From the NCBI GenBank assembly GCA_035574175.1, contig DATLZB010000042.1, positions 1-33,059 on the forward strand: a stretch of DNA of 33,059 nt, read 5' to 3'. The notes under the pieces are model-generated. The model did not search any database. It was given only the letters and a program-made list of their open reading frames with translations, and was not told the DNA's origin. Below, in pieces: positions 17,792-24,557 of the stretch. Within the stretch, counting starts at the first letter, position 1; each line of letters starts with the position of its first letter. Source of the stretch: DATLZB01 sp035574175 (lineage in GTDB: Bacteria; Pseudomonadota; Alphaproteobacteria; Rhizobiales; Hyphomicrobiaceae). Both the position numbers and the translations under genes were made by a program.

Positions 17792-18732
17792 GCGAGGTGG
17801 TGATCAGTGCCAAGGCGCTTACCAAGCGCTACGGTGCTGCCGTCGCCGTCGACCGTCTCGATCTCGAGATCGAGAAGGGCGAGGTGTTCGGACTGCTCGG
17901 CCCGAACGGCGCCGGCAAGACGACTACCATTTTGATGATCCTCGGGCTCACCGAACCAACCGAGGGCGAGATCCGCACGGTCGGATTTGACCCGCTGCGG
18001 CAACCGCTCGAGGTCAAGCGAAGGGTCGGCTATCTCCCCGACATGGTGGGGTTCTACGACCACGTGAGCGGGCGGGAGAACCTGGCGTTCACCGCCCGCC
18101 TCGCCGGCATTCCGAAAGGGGAGATTACGCAGCGGATCAACAAGGCGCTCGAGCGCGTGCGGCTCGTCGACACCGCCGACAACCCGGTCAAGACCTATTC
18201 GCGTGGCATGCGCCAGCGGCTCGGGATAGCCGAAATCCTCATGCGCAGGGTCGATGTCGCCATCCTCGACGAACCCACCGCCGGGCTTGATCCGCAGACC
18301 ACGCGCGAGTTTCTTGATCTCGTACGATCGCTCAGATCGGAGGGCATGACCATCGTGCTCTCGTCACACCTGCTTGAATTGGTGCAGAGCGTGTGCGACC
18401 GCGTGGCGCTGTTCAGAAACGGCCGCATCGGCCTCGTCGGGCGCGTGCAGGACCTCATGCGCGACGTGCTCGGCGGCAGCCACGTCATCCATCTGGCGGC
18501 TGACGGAGCGGATATCGAGGGCACATTGAAGGGCCTCGCCGGAGTGCAGAAGGTGGCCAGGGCTGCCGATGGTACCTGGCGCATCGACGCGACGCAGGAC
18601 GTGCGCGCGGATGTGGCGCGCCGCATCGTCGAGGCTGGCGGCAATCTGCAGGCGCTCAACATCGCCAGTGCCAGCCTGGACGAGGTCTATGCCCGCTTTT
18701 TCGAGGGGACGCCCCATGCAAAGGCAGCGTGA
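17788..18732 (+). CDS. ABC transporter ATP-binding protein (ABC-2/NosF-like)
   Basis: A 314-residue cytoplasmic ATPase. Walker A is GPNGAGKTTT with K44, the signature is YSRGMRQRLGIAEIL, Walker B is VAILDEPTAGLDPQ, and the switch histidine is in LSSHLLELVQ. The variant signature SRGMRQR in place of SGGQ is typical of ABC-2 exporters such as NosF. A C-terminal regulatory segment of about 90 residues follows. It overlaps the NEW3 gene by 4 bases and the permease gene by 17 bases. The three proteins likely form one transporter or membrane-remodelling complex; direction is presumably export, but the cargo is unknown. Confidence 0.95.
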   Translation: MSEVVISAKALTKRYGAAVAVDRLDLEIEKGEVFGLLGPNGAGKTTTILMILGLTEPTEGEIRTVGFDPLRQPLEVKRRVGYLPDMVGFYDHVSGRENLAFTARLAGIPKGEITQRINKALERVRLVDTADNPVKTYSRGMRQRLGIAEILMRRVDVAILDEPTAGLDPQTTREFLDLVRSLRSEGMTIVLSSHLLELVQSVCDRVALFRNGRIGLVGRVQDLMRDVLGGSHVIHLAADGADIEGTLKGLAGVQKVARAADGTWRIDATQDVRADVARRIVEAGGNLQALNIASASLDEVYARFFEGTPHAKAA

Positions 18733-19675
18733 AGGCTCACCGTGGACCGGGCTTGGCGCCGTCTTCGAGCGCGAGCTCGCCGACAACCTGTCGAGCATCC
18801 GCATGCGGCTGCTCGAACTCATCGTGTTCATCGCCGGATCGGCCGCAGTCTATTCCGCAATCGGCGAGCTGAAGGATACGGTGGGCGAGGACCGCTTTCT
18901 GTTCCTGAGAATATTCACTGTAGCCCGCGAACCCTTGCCGTCGTTCTTGGCGTTTCTCGGGTTCCTGATCCCGATCATCGCCATCGCGCTGGGTTTCGAT
19001 GCCATCAACGGCGATTTCAACCGGCGCACGATGAGCCGCATATTGGCCCAACCCATCTATCGGGACGCCGTGCTGTTCGGCAAATTCCTGGCGGGACTTG
19101 CCACACTCGCGCTGTTCCTCATCGCGCTGTGGCTCTACGTCATGGGGCTTGGCATTCTCATGCTCGGCCTGCCGCCGAGCGGGGAGGAGATCGCGCGCGG
19201 CATCGCCTTCCTCGTCGCTGCCGTCGCCTATGGCGGGGTATGGCTCGCCGTGGCGCTGCTGTTCTCGGTGCTGCTGCGCTCGCCCGCCTCGTCCGCTCTG
19301 TCCAGCCTGTCGGTGTGGCTTTTGTTCGCCGTGTTCTGGACCATGATCGTGCCGTTCCTGACGAACGCGCTGGTCAGCGTCGATCCGTTCGATCCGCGCA
19401 CGCAGCTCACCGCCATAGAGGTCGCGCTCGCGCTCGAGCGGCTGTCACCTAACACGCTGTTCGCTGAAACGACGCTCGCCCTACTCAATCCCTCGACGCG
19501 CGCGCTCGGGCCGCTGCTCATGTCGCAGCTCCACGGCGCCATCGTCGGAGCGCCGCTTCCGCCGATACAGAGCCTGCTGCTCATCTGGCCGCAGATGACG
19601 GGGCTGATCGCGGGCCTCGTCGTGCTGTTCACGCTCGCCTACGTGGCCTTCCAGCGGCAGGAAGTGCGGGCCTGA
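18716..19675 (+). CDS. ABC-2 type permease
   Basis: A 319-residue polytopic membrane protein. After a short cytoplasmic N-terminus (FERELADNLSSIRMRLLELI) there are about six hydrophobic segments, including near 28-44, 70-90, 128-152, 164-190 and 196-218, and a last one near 290-312. An extracytoplasmic region (about 220-285) separates the last two. The GFDAINGDFNRRTMSRILAQPIYRDAV loop between segments 2 and 3 is the ABC-2 coupling region typical of NosY-like permeases. The start at 18716 overlaps the ATPase gene and has GAGGGGA just upstream. It completes the NEW3-ATPase-permease operon. The next 70 bases hold no gene. Confidence 0.92.
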   Translation: MQRQREGSPWTGLGAVFERELADNLSSIRMRLLELIVFIAGSAAVYSAIGELKDTVGEDRFLFLRIFTVAREPLPSFLAFLGFLIPIIAIALGFDAINGDFNRRTMSRILAQPIYRDAVLFGKFLAGLATLALFLIALWLYVMGLGILMLGLPPSGEEIARGIAFLVAAVAYGGVWLAVALLFSVLLRSPASSALSSLSVWLLFAVFWTMIVPFLTNALVSVDPFDPRTQLTAIEVALALERLSPNTLFAETTLALLNPSTRALGPLLMSQLHGAIVGAPLPPIQSLLLIWPQMTGLIAGLVVLFTLAYVAFQRQEVRA

Positions 19676-19775
19676 GGTCCGGCAAAGTCGTCGAGCGGCG
19701 GGGTGCCGGGTTAGGCCCTACGTGGTCGCAGCGGGCCTCATGTGAGGGTGTATAACTTGTAGGACGGCAAGGGGC

Positions 19776-20902
19776 TGTCCAGGATCAGGACATATGAGAA
19801 GCGGCGGCCTCCCTGGCTTGGCGGGCCTGAAGGTACTGAGCGGGTGTGTTTCCGCCAAGGGCGCCATGCGGGCGATAGGTATTGTATCGGTGCTGGAAGG
19901 CATCGATGAGGGGATTGAGCTGGTCGAGGCGGGCAGGCAGGTCGTAGAGGGCGTAGAACTCGTAGCGCCAGGCGCTGTTGCAGCGTTCGACGGCGCCATT
20001 GAGCTCGGGGCTCTTGGGGGGCAGGACATAGAGTTTGATGGAGCGCTGCTGGCAGGCGGTCTCGAACTGGGCCATGAACTCCGATCCGCCGTCGACCTGA
20101 ATGGCTCTGACGGGGAAGGGCATATCGGCGACAAGCTTGTCGAGGAAGCGGGCGGCCGAGGCCGCGGTTGCGCGCTCGAAGGCTTGTGCGGCGGTCCACT
20201 TTGCGACCGGGTCGTAGGCGGTGAAGTGCTTGACGTGGCGGCCAGGCGCGAGCGTGACGTGGACGGTATCGACCTGGACGATCTGGCCGGGTTGGTCGGC
20301 CTTGAGGTGCTTGGGCAAGCGCTGGGCAAAGCGGCGTTTTGCGCTCCATTTCTTGGTCTTTGCGGCCTTGCGGATGGTCGGTACGGGCTCGACGACACCG
20401 CGTCTGACGAGATGGGCGATGATGCGGCCGACCGTGGCTTCGGAGGTGTTGAAGCCCTGCTCGTTGAGCTTCACGGCGAGCTTGGCTCGGCCCCACATGG
20501 GCTCCTCGAGGCGCAGGGCTTCGACGGCCTGAACGAGCTCGGAGGTCCAGGTGGTTTTGCGGGGCGACTTCGGCCGTTTCGACTTCGGCTGCGCCTGCTT
20601 CTCCCAGCGGTAGAGAGTGGAGAGGGACTTGCCGACCGCGTTGGCGGCTTGCTCGGCGTTGAGGCCGCAAGCGCGGGCCTGCCGCCAGCGCGCGACCGCG
20701 TCCCGTCTTCTCGCCGCTTCGATGTCTGGGGTCTTCGCGTCGAGAAGTCGGGACGCGCGGCAGGCGTTCCTGATAATGTGACGGGGCAGACTCCGAATCT
20801 GCATGGAGATCTCCGGCTGGCTTGAGTTTGGCGACCCAAGTCCAAAGGAGATCTCCGATTCGCCCTTACCCAGGGCCTCTCATATGTGTTTGATCGAGGA
20901 CA
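19776..20902 (-). mobile_element. IS481-like insertion sequence, 1127 bp, complete
   Basis: The element is bounded by imperfect terminal inverted repeats of about 24 bases: the left end starts TGTCCAGGATC and continues to ACATATGAGA, the right end read inward is TGTCCTCGATC and continues to ACATATGAGA. It is flanked by a 5-bp direct repeat GGGGC at 19771-19775 and 20903-20907. The same site without insertion is at 24274-24278, where GGGGC occurs once in the otherwise identical sequence. It holds one transposase gene. Two copies of the palindrome GGAGATCTCC (20805-20814 and 20847-20856) lie in the leader before that gene. The structure is intact, so it may still be active. Confidence 0.95.
19785..20804 (-). 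CDS. IS481-family DDE transposase
   Basis: A 339-residue transposase. Residues about 27-75 form a helix-turn-helix of the IS481/IS3 kind (NAEQAANAVGKSLSTLYRWE), about 85-145 a second DNA-binding region, and about 165-330 an rve integrase core. The catalytic triad is D179 (VQVDTVHV), D238 (IQVDGGSEF) and E273 (LNGAVERCN), with 34 residues between the last two, as expected for a DDE enzyme of this group. The start at 20804 has GGAG 6 bases upstream. It is a single uninterrupted frame with no frameshift site, unlike IS3 elements. It fills almost the whole IS and ends 10 bases from the left inverted-repeat tip. Confidence 0.95.
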   Translation of the reverse strand: MQIRSLPRHIIRNACRASRLLDAKTPDIEAARRRDAVARWRQARACGLNAEQAANAVGKSLSTLYRWEKQAQPKSKRPKSPRKTTWTSELVQAVEALRLEEPMWGRAKLAVKLNEQGFNTSEATVGRIIAHLVRRGVVEPVPTIRKAAKTKKWSAKRRFAQRLPKHLKADQPGQIVQVDTVHVTLAPGRHVKHFTAYDPVAKWTAAQAFERATAASAARFLDKLVADMPFPVRAIQVDGGSEFMAQFETACQQRSIKLYVLPPKSPELNGAVERCNSAWRYEFYALYDLPARLDQLNPLIDAFQHRYNTYRPHGALGGNTPAQYLQARQAREAAASHMS

Positions 20903-20968
20903 GGGGCAAGCGGGCATGCCGAGGCCGGCGAGACCGGCCGGAGCGCCCGCTCGGCTCGCCGCCTGCCC

Positions 20969-21186
20969 TCAGTCGCGGATGTCCTGCAGGAACCAGGCCG
21001 TCGGAATCTCCTGACCGAGGCCCTGTGCGCGGGCGAGTTCGTAGGCGCGGCCGGCCACGGCGTAGAACTGCGCCCCCTGCAGATTGCGGCGCTCCGAGTA
21101 GGTGATCTGATCTGGCGACGTGCGCCCCTTCTTCCGGTGGTGGACGAGATCGGCCAGAGTCACCATGCGGTCGGGCAGCTTGGTGC
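20969..21186 (-). pseudogene. 3'-terminal fragment of an ornithine cyclodeaminase-family gene
   Basis: The last 72 codons of the gene intact at 24340-25446, carried by repeat copy A. It reads LPDRMVTLADLVHHRKKG and ends at the same stop. Two amino-acid changes separate it from the intact copy (His to Gln at 21011, Gly to Arg at 21088); the third mismatch is silent. There is no start and no NAD-binding domain. The frame continues by chance to 21220. It is non-functional as an enzyme. Confidence 0.92.
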
Positions 21187-21242
21187 ATAACTTCGAGTTG
21201 CGTTCATTCCCGACGGGCACGCGACAGACAAAATTGCGCTAT

Positions 21243-21254
21243 GACTGATCAGTC
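21243..21254. promoter_or_regulatory. 12-bp palindrome upstream of the small secreted-protein gene
   Basis: GACTGATCAGTC is a perfect palindrome 63 bases before the ATG at 21318. It is followed by a short direct repeat, GTGCATTCTTGCT (21269-21281) and GTGCATTTTGCT (21284-21295). The layout suits an operator, but nothing in the window says for what. Confidence 0.3.
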
Positions 21255-21317
21255 TGCTGCTGTACAATGTGCATTCTTGCTAGGTGCATTTTGCTGGTCC
21301 CGATGCAAGGGAGAAAC

Positions 21318-21581
21318 ATGATGAGAACTCTGCTGTTGGTTGGTACCTTCGCCATGCTGATCGCTGCCCCCGCGTGGGCATGTCGTGGAACCGCCGAGTA
21401 TCCGCAAGTCATCGCGCAACTGCAGCAGTCCAATCTGCCGTCGGCGGACAAAGAAGCCCTTGCGAAGAGGCTCCAAGAAGGCGAAGCGATCCACCGTCGC
21501 GGGCATGATCTCAATGATCAGGCGCTCAGGCAGGAATCGCTGAAGATCCTGGACGAGATCAAAGTCAAAATCGCGCAATAG
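21318..21581 (+). CDS. Small exported protein, function unknown
   Basis: An 87-residue protein beginning MMRTLLLVGTFAMLIAAPAW. AAGGGAG at 21307-21313 supports the start at 21318 or at the ATG three bases on. The N-terminal 20 residues form a signal peptide, cleaved probably after AWA and leaving a cysteine at or near the N-terminus; the AWAC site is a poor lipobox, so lipidation is uncertain. The mature part of about 65 residues is helical and charged (QQSNLPSADKEALAKRLQEG, then a KILDEIKVKIAQ tail). It resembles the small alpha-helical periplasmic proteins common in Rhizobiales, but I do not recognise a family. It lies 90 bases before the cyclase-TPR gene on the same strand. Confidence 0.7.
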   Translation: MMRTLLLVGTFAMLIAAPAWACRGTAEYPQVIAQLQQSNLPSADKEALAKRLQEGEAIHRRGHDLNDQALRQESLKILDEIKVKIAQ

Positions 21582-21671
21582 CGGTTTGCCGCGCACGCGG
21601 GCTTGGGCAGTACTTGATGCGATCGCGGAGTCCGGCCGAGGGAGGAGCCTGCTCGGAGGCCAACGGAAGGA

Positions 21672-23627
21672 TTGGCTGGGTCAGGAGCCTTGGAAGAGCG
21701 CGGACCAGCACCCGTCAATAAGCACGGCTCTGAGCGCAGACCGGAGCGCAAGCTGGCCGCCATTCTGGCCGCCGATGTGGTCGGCTACAGCCGCCTAATG
21801 GGCGTCGACGAAGAGGAAACCCTCACCGCGCTCAGGGCCCATCGCGCCGAACTCATCGATCCCGTTCTGGCGGCCCACAAGGGTCGCCTGGTGAAGACCA
21901 CGGGCGACGGGCTCTTGGTCGAATTCGCCAGCGTGGTCGACGCACTACGTTGTGCGCTCGAGTGGCAGCAGGGTATGGCGCAACGCAATGCTGAAATCCC
22001 CGAGGATCGGCGCCTGGTATTCCGCATCGGCATCAACCTCGGCGACGTGATGGCCGAGGGCGATGACATTTTCGGCGACGGTGTCAATGTAGCTGCGCGA
22101 CTAGAAGGATTAGCGAAGCCCGGGACGATCTGTCTCTCGCGCGCGGCCCGCGACCAGGTGCGCGACAAACTCCCGGTCGCGTTCGAGGGCCTGGGCGAGC
22201 TGCGGGTTAAGAATATCGCCCGCCCCGTACAAGCGTTTCTGGTGGTACCCGAGGCTTGGGGCGCGCGCGTGTCGAGCCTGCCCGCCTATGCAAAGTGGAA
22301 CTGGCGCCCGGTGGCTGTGGCGGCAGGGCTCGTGCTTGCAGTCTTGGGCGCGGGATGGCTCGCTTGGCACGCGCCCTGGCGCGAACGTCAGGAAGCGGGC
22401 CACGCATCACCGGCGAGGGCAACCTTGCCGCTGCCGGACAAGCCATCGATCGCCGTGCTGCCATTCGACACGATAGGAGGCGATCCCCAGCAGCTCAATC
22501 TGGGCGACGGACTGGCGGAGAACGTCATCGCCTCCCTGTCGAAGCTTCCGCAGATGTTTGTCATCGCACGCAACTCCGCGTTCACCTACAAGGGCAAGCC
22601 GGTCAAGGTGCAGATGGTGGCGCAGGAGCTCGGCGTGCGGTACGTGCTGGAGGGCAGCGTCCAGACCTCCGGCACCAAGATGCGCATGACCGCACGGCTG
22701 ATCGACGCCGCCACCGGTTACCACCTGTGGAGCGAGACCTACGACCGCGGTCTGGCCGATATATTCGCGCTCCAGGACGACATCACGCTCAACGTCGTTA
22801 CCGCCTTGCAGATTGAGCTGACGCACGGCGAACAGGCGCGCGTGCGCCAGCGCGGCACCAACAATCTTCGAGCCTGGCTGCTGGTCAACCAGAGCTTCGA
22901 GCACTTGATGCAATTCACGAAGGACGCGAATGCGCGGGCCCGGAAACTGGCCGCGGAAGCACTTTCGTTGGACCCGAATTATCCGGAGGCATACGTACGG
23001 CTTGCCAGGACCCATTTGATGGATTTCCAGACGGGCTGGGCCACGAACCGCAACGAATCCCTAAAGCAGAGTGTAGAGTTGGCGCGGAAAGCCCTGGAAA
23101 TTGATCGGGACTATCCTGACACCTACATCCTTTTGGGTGCAATCTATCTTTTTTTGCATCAGCATGAGGCCGCGTTGGTTGCCCTTCGCAAGGCGCTCGA
23201 TCTCAGCCCCAATCACTCGCTGGCCAAGGCCCATCTGGGCATGACGCTGACCTATGCCGGCGAGCCTGAGGCGGGGATCGCACAGTTGAAGGAGGCGATG
23301 CGTCTCAGCCCACTTTACCCGGACTGGTTTCTGGGCGAGCTCGGGCGCGCTTATTTCCAGGTCGGGCGCTATGAGGAGGCGATCGACGTCCTGACCCGGC
23401 GTCTGCGCCATAATCCGGATAGCGGTGAAGCGCTGGTGCTGCTGGCGGCTGCTGCGAGCGCGGCGGGGCGGGACGACGAGGCAAGACGCGCGCTCTCGAA
23501 GTTTCTGACGCCCCGCCCTGCCTACACGCTCAAGCACTACAGCGCGGGCGAGTTTTACAAGAACCCGAGCGACTTGCAGCGGGTCCTCGAGGCCCTGCGT
23601 AACGCTGGCTTGCCTGACTCAAAATAG
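21672..23627 (+). CDS. Class III adenylate/guanylate cyclase with transmembrane helix, TolB-like domain and TPRs
   Basis: A 651-residue membrane signalling protein. Residues about 25-185 form a class III cyclase catalytic domain: metal aspartates in AAILAADVVGYSRLM and in KTTGDGLLVEF, and the GDGVNVAARLEG motif with the asparagine and arginine needed for transition-state binding. One transmembrane helix follows (about 211-231). Then comes a TolB N-terminal-like domain (KPSIAVLPFDTIGGDPQQ through YHLWSETYDR, about 255-375), and about 400-640 form TPR repeats. This architecture is frequent in Bradyrhizobium-like bacteria. All catalytic residues are present, so cAMP synthesis is likely. The start is uncertain: TTG at 21672 or TTG at 21690; the protein must begin before ERKLAAILAAD. 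Confidence 0.92.
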   Translation: MAGSGALEERGPAPVNKHGSERRPERKLAAILAADVVGYSRLMGVDEEETLTALRAHRAELIDPVLAAHKGRLVKTTGDGLLVEFASVVDALRCALEWQQGMAQRNAEIPEDRRLVFRIGINLGDVMAEGDDIFGDGVNVAARLEGLAKPGTICLSRAARDQVRDKLPVAFEGLGELRVKNIARPVQAFLVVPEAWGARVSSLPAYAKWNWRPVAVAAGLVLAVLGAGWLAWHAPWRERQEAGHASPARATLPLPDKPSIAVLPFDTIGGDPQQLNLGDGLAENVIASLSKLPQMFVIARNSAFTYKGKPVKVQMVAQELGVRYVLEGSVQTSGTKMRMTARLIDAATGYHLWSETYDRGLADIFALQDDITLNVVTALQIELTHGEQARVRQRGTNNLRAWLLVNQSFEHLMQFTKDANARARKLAAEALSLDPNYPEAYVRLARTHLMDFQTGWATNRNESLKQSVELARKALEIDRDYPDTYILLGAIYLFLHQHEAALVALRKALDLSPNHSLAKAHLGMTLTYAGEPEAGIAQLKEAMRLSPLYPDWFLGELGRAYFQVGRYEEAIDVLTRRLRHNPDSGEALVLLAAAASAAGRDDEARRALSKFLTPRPAYTLKHYSAGEFYKNPSDLQRVLEALRNAGLPDSK

Positions 23628-23685
23628 GGACAGGCGGCGGCGTAGCGGCTCCTCTTGACCGCGACAGCCCCTCTTAGCGAGAGCG

Positions 23686-23850
23686 CTAATTCGACCCTCG
23701 GTGCGGAATGTCGGCGTCCGGGGTCCAGTGGCGAAGGGGCAGCCCAGAATTGATCCAGCCAACGCCGCGTCGACCTCCCATCATCCCTTCGCCGACATCG
23801 ATGACATTTTCGAAACCCGCCTGCTTAAGCGCAGTAGCGCTGCAAGGTTC
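23686..23850 (-). pseudogene. C-terminal remnant of a rhodanese-like protein
   Basis: An open frame of 54 codons before its stop, without a start codon. It reads ALKQAGFENVIDVGEGMMGG, then RRGVGWINSGLPL. This is the C-terminal half of a rhodanese domain after the active-site loop, in which ALxxAGFxNV, the GM and the GLP are conserved. The catalytic cysteine loop (CRSGxRS type) and everything before it are missing, replaced by an in-frame stop at 23851-23853. Identification is by eye from family knowledge. Confidence 0.5.
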
Positions 23851-23956
23851 TCAGGGTACGGGGGTGGCCTGCTTCGGCGTAGCGCTGCGAAACTTCCTCG
23901 AGCGACAAGGTGTAATCTGTGTCGGTGCCTGTCGCGACAGGTCGCGACCTGTCGCA
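23825..23956 (-). pseudogene. Remnant of a small DNA-binding-like protein
   Basis: A 43-codon open frame, stop to stop, reading TDYTLSLEEVSQRYAEAG and then HPRTLRTLQRYCA before the stop at 23827-23825. The helical SxEEVxxRYAEAGHPRTLRxxQRYC pattern resembles the N-terminus of helix-turn-helix proteins seen on rhizobial islands and plasmids, but I cannot name the family. It lacks the rest of such a protein and overlaps the rhodanese remnant in another frame, so the two seem to be joined at a deletion or recombination point. Confidence 0.35.
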
Positions 23957-24081
23957 TTACTGCTGTCGTCCATCCTTCAAGGATAGCAAGGCAGGGGAAG
24001 GGCAAGACCAGTTATCCCCAATCCGTCGACGTATCATTCCGCCAATCATTCCGCCGGTGTTCTCTTTTGAGGGCCAAGTGC

Positions 24082-24158
24082 TGGTCGGAGCGGCGAGATT
24101 TGAACTCGCGACCCCTTGCTCCCGAAGCAAGTGCGCTACCAGGCTGCGCTACGCTCCG
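24082..24158 (-). tRNA. tRNA-Pro (anticodon CGG)
   Basis: The minus strand folds as a 77-base tRNA: acceptor stem CGGAGCG/CGCTCCG, D arm GCGC...GCGC, anticodon stem CTTGC/GCAAG with loop TTCGGGA, and T arm GCGAG-TTCAAAT-CTCGC. The discriminator base is A and the 3' CCA is encoded (24084-24082). Anticodon CGG reads proline codon CCG, a common codon in a high-GC genome. It lies between the two copies of the 309-bp repeat. Confidence 0.97.
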
Positions 24159-24223
24159 CCCTTCAAAGCCGACATTTCGTGCCGGTTGCTTTCCGGATCA
24201 AGTCCGGTTGAGGACCGCTCAAT

Positions 24224-24250
24224 CCCTCTCGCGACCGGTGCGGGAGAGGG
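24224..24250. repeat. Inverted repeat at the left edge of repeat copy B
   Basis: CCCTCTC (24224-24230) and GAGAGGG (24244-24250) form a perfect 7-bp stem around 13 bases. Its right arm abuts the first base of the 309-bp repeat at 24249. It could be a terminator for the minus-strand gene ahead or a structural feature at the breakpoint; it is absent from copy A. Confidence 0.4.
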
Positions 24251-24557
24251 GTGTATAACTTGTAGGACGGCAAGGGGCAAGCGGGCATGCCGAGGCCGGC
24301 GAGACCGGCCGGAGCGCCCGCTCGGCTCGCCGCCTGCCCTCAGTCGCGGATGTCCTGCAGGAACCAGGCCGTCGGAATCTCGTGACCGAGGCCCTGTGCG
24401 CGGGCGAGTTCGTAGGCGCGGCCGGCCACGGCGTAGAACTGCGCCCCCTGCAGATTGCCGCGCTCCGAGTAGGTGATCTGATCTGGAGACGTGCGCCCCT
24501 TCTTCCGGTGGTGGACGAGATCGGCCAGAGTCACCATGCGGTCGGGCAGCTTGGTGC
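24249..24557. repeat. 309-bp direct repeat, copy B, uninterrupted
   Basis: This is the partner of copy A (19746-21186), 306 of 309 bases identical. It contains the 3' end and downstream flank of the intact ornithine-cyclodeaminase-family gene and the unoccupied IS target GGGGC at 24274-24278. Within it, GGCCGG/CCGGCC (24294-24310) forms a hairpin 30-46 bases after the stop at 24340, a possible transcript end. Since B includes a complete gene, B is the likely source of A. Confidence 0.95.

Larger units (their letters stand above)
19746..21186. repeat. 309-bp direct repeat, copy A, split by an IS element
   Basis: Copy A consists of 19746-19775 and 20908-21186, joined through the 5-bp target duplication; without the IS it is 309 bases. 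It matches 24249-24557 in the same orientation with three mismatches (21011, 21088, 21116). It carries the last 72 codons and the 3' flank of an ornithine-cyclodeaminase-family gene. The left edge holds TGTATAACTT (19749-19758) and the right edge runs into TGCATAACTT (21184-21193), a 9-of-10 match that may mark the breakpoint. Confidence 0.95.
23628..24081. other. 454-base region with decayed gene fragments and nested palindromes
   Basis: No intact gene is supported. It contains two minus-strand gene remnants (23686-23850 and 23825-23956) and overlapping perfect palindromes: CCTGTCGCGACAGG (23928-23941) and GACAGGTCGCGACCTGTC (23936-23953). It separates the cyclase gene from tRNA-Pro. Confidence 0.6.

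Noticed and set aside
20803..21105. A plus-strand frame across the right IS end and the repeat
   Set aside because: It is identical in part to antisense sequence of the ornithine-cyclodeaminase gene at 24340-25446 and crosses the IS border, so it is not a gene.
23920..23960. CRISPR-like repeats
   Set aside because: The repeated TCGCGAC units overlap as palindromes with no regular spacers; no array or cas gene is present in the window.
24082..24250. tRNA-Pro as an attachment site of an integrated element
   Set aside because: I found no second copy of the tRNA 3' end in the window and no integrase gene; the 309-bp repeats do not include tRNA sequence.
23701..24258. A 185-codon plus-strand open frame
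   Set aside because: It runs through the tRNA-Pro gene on the other strand, has no recognisable domain and no ribosome-binding site.
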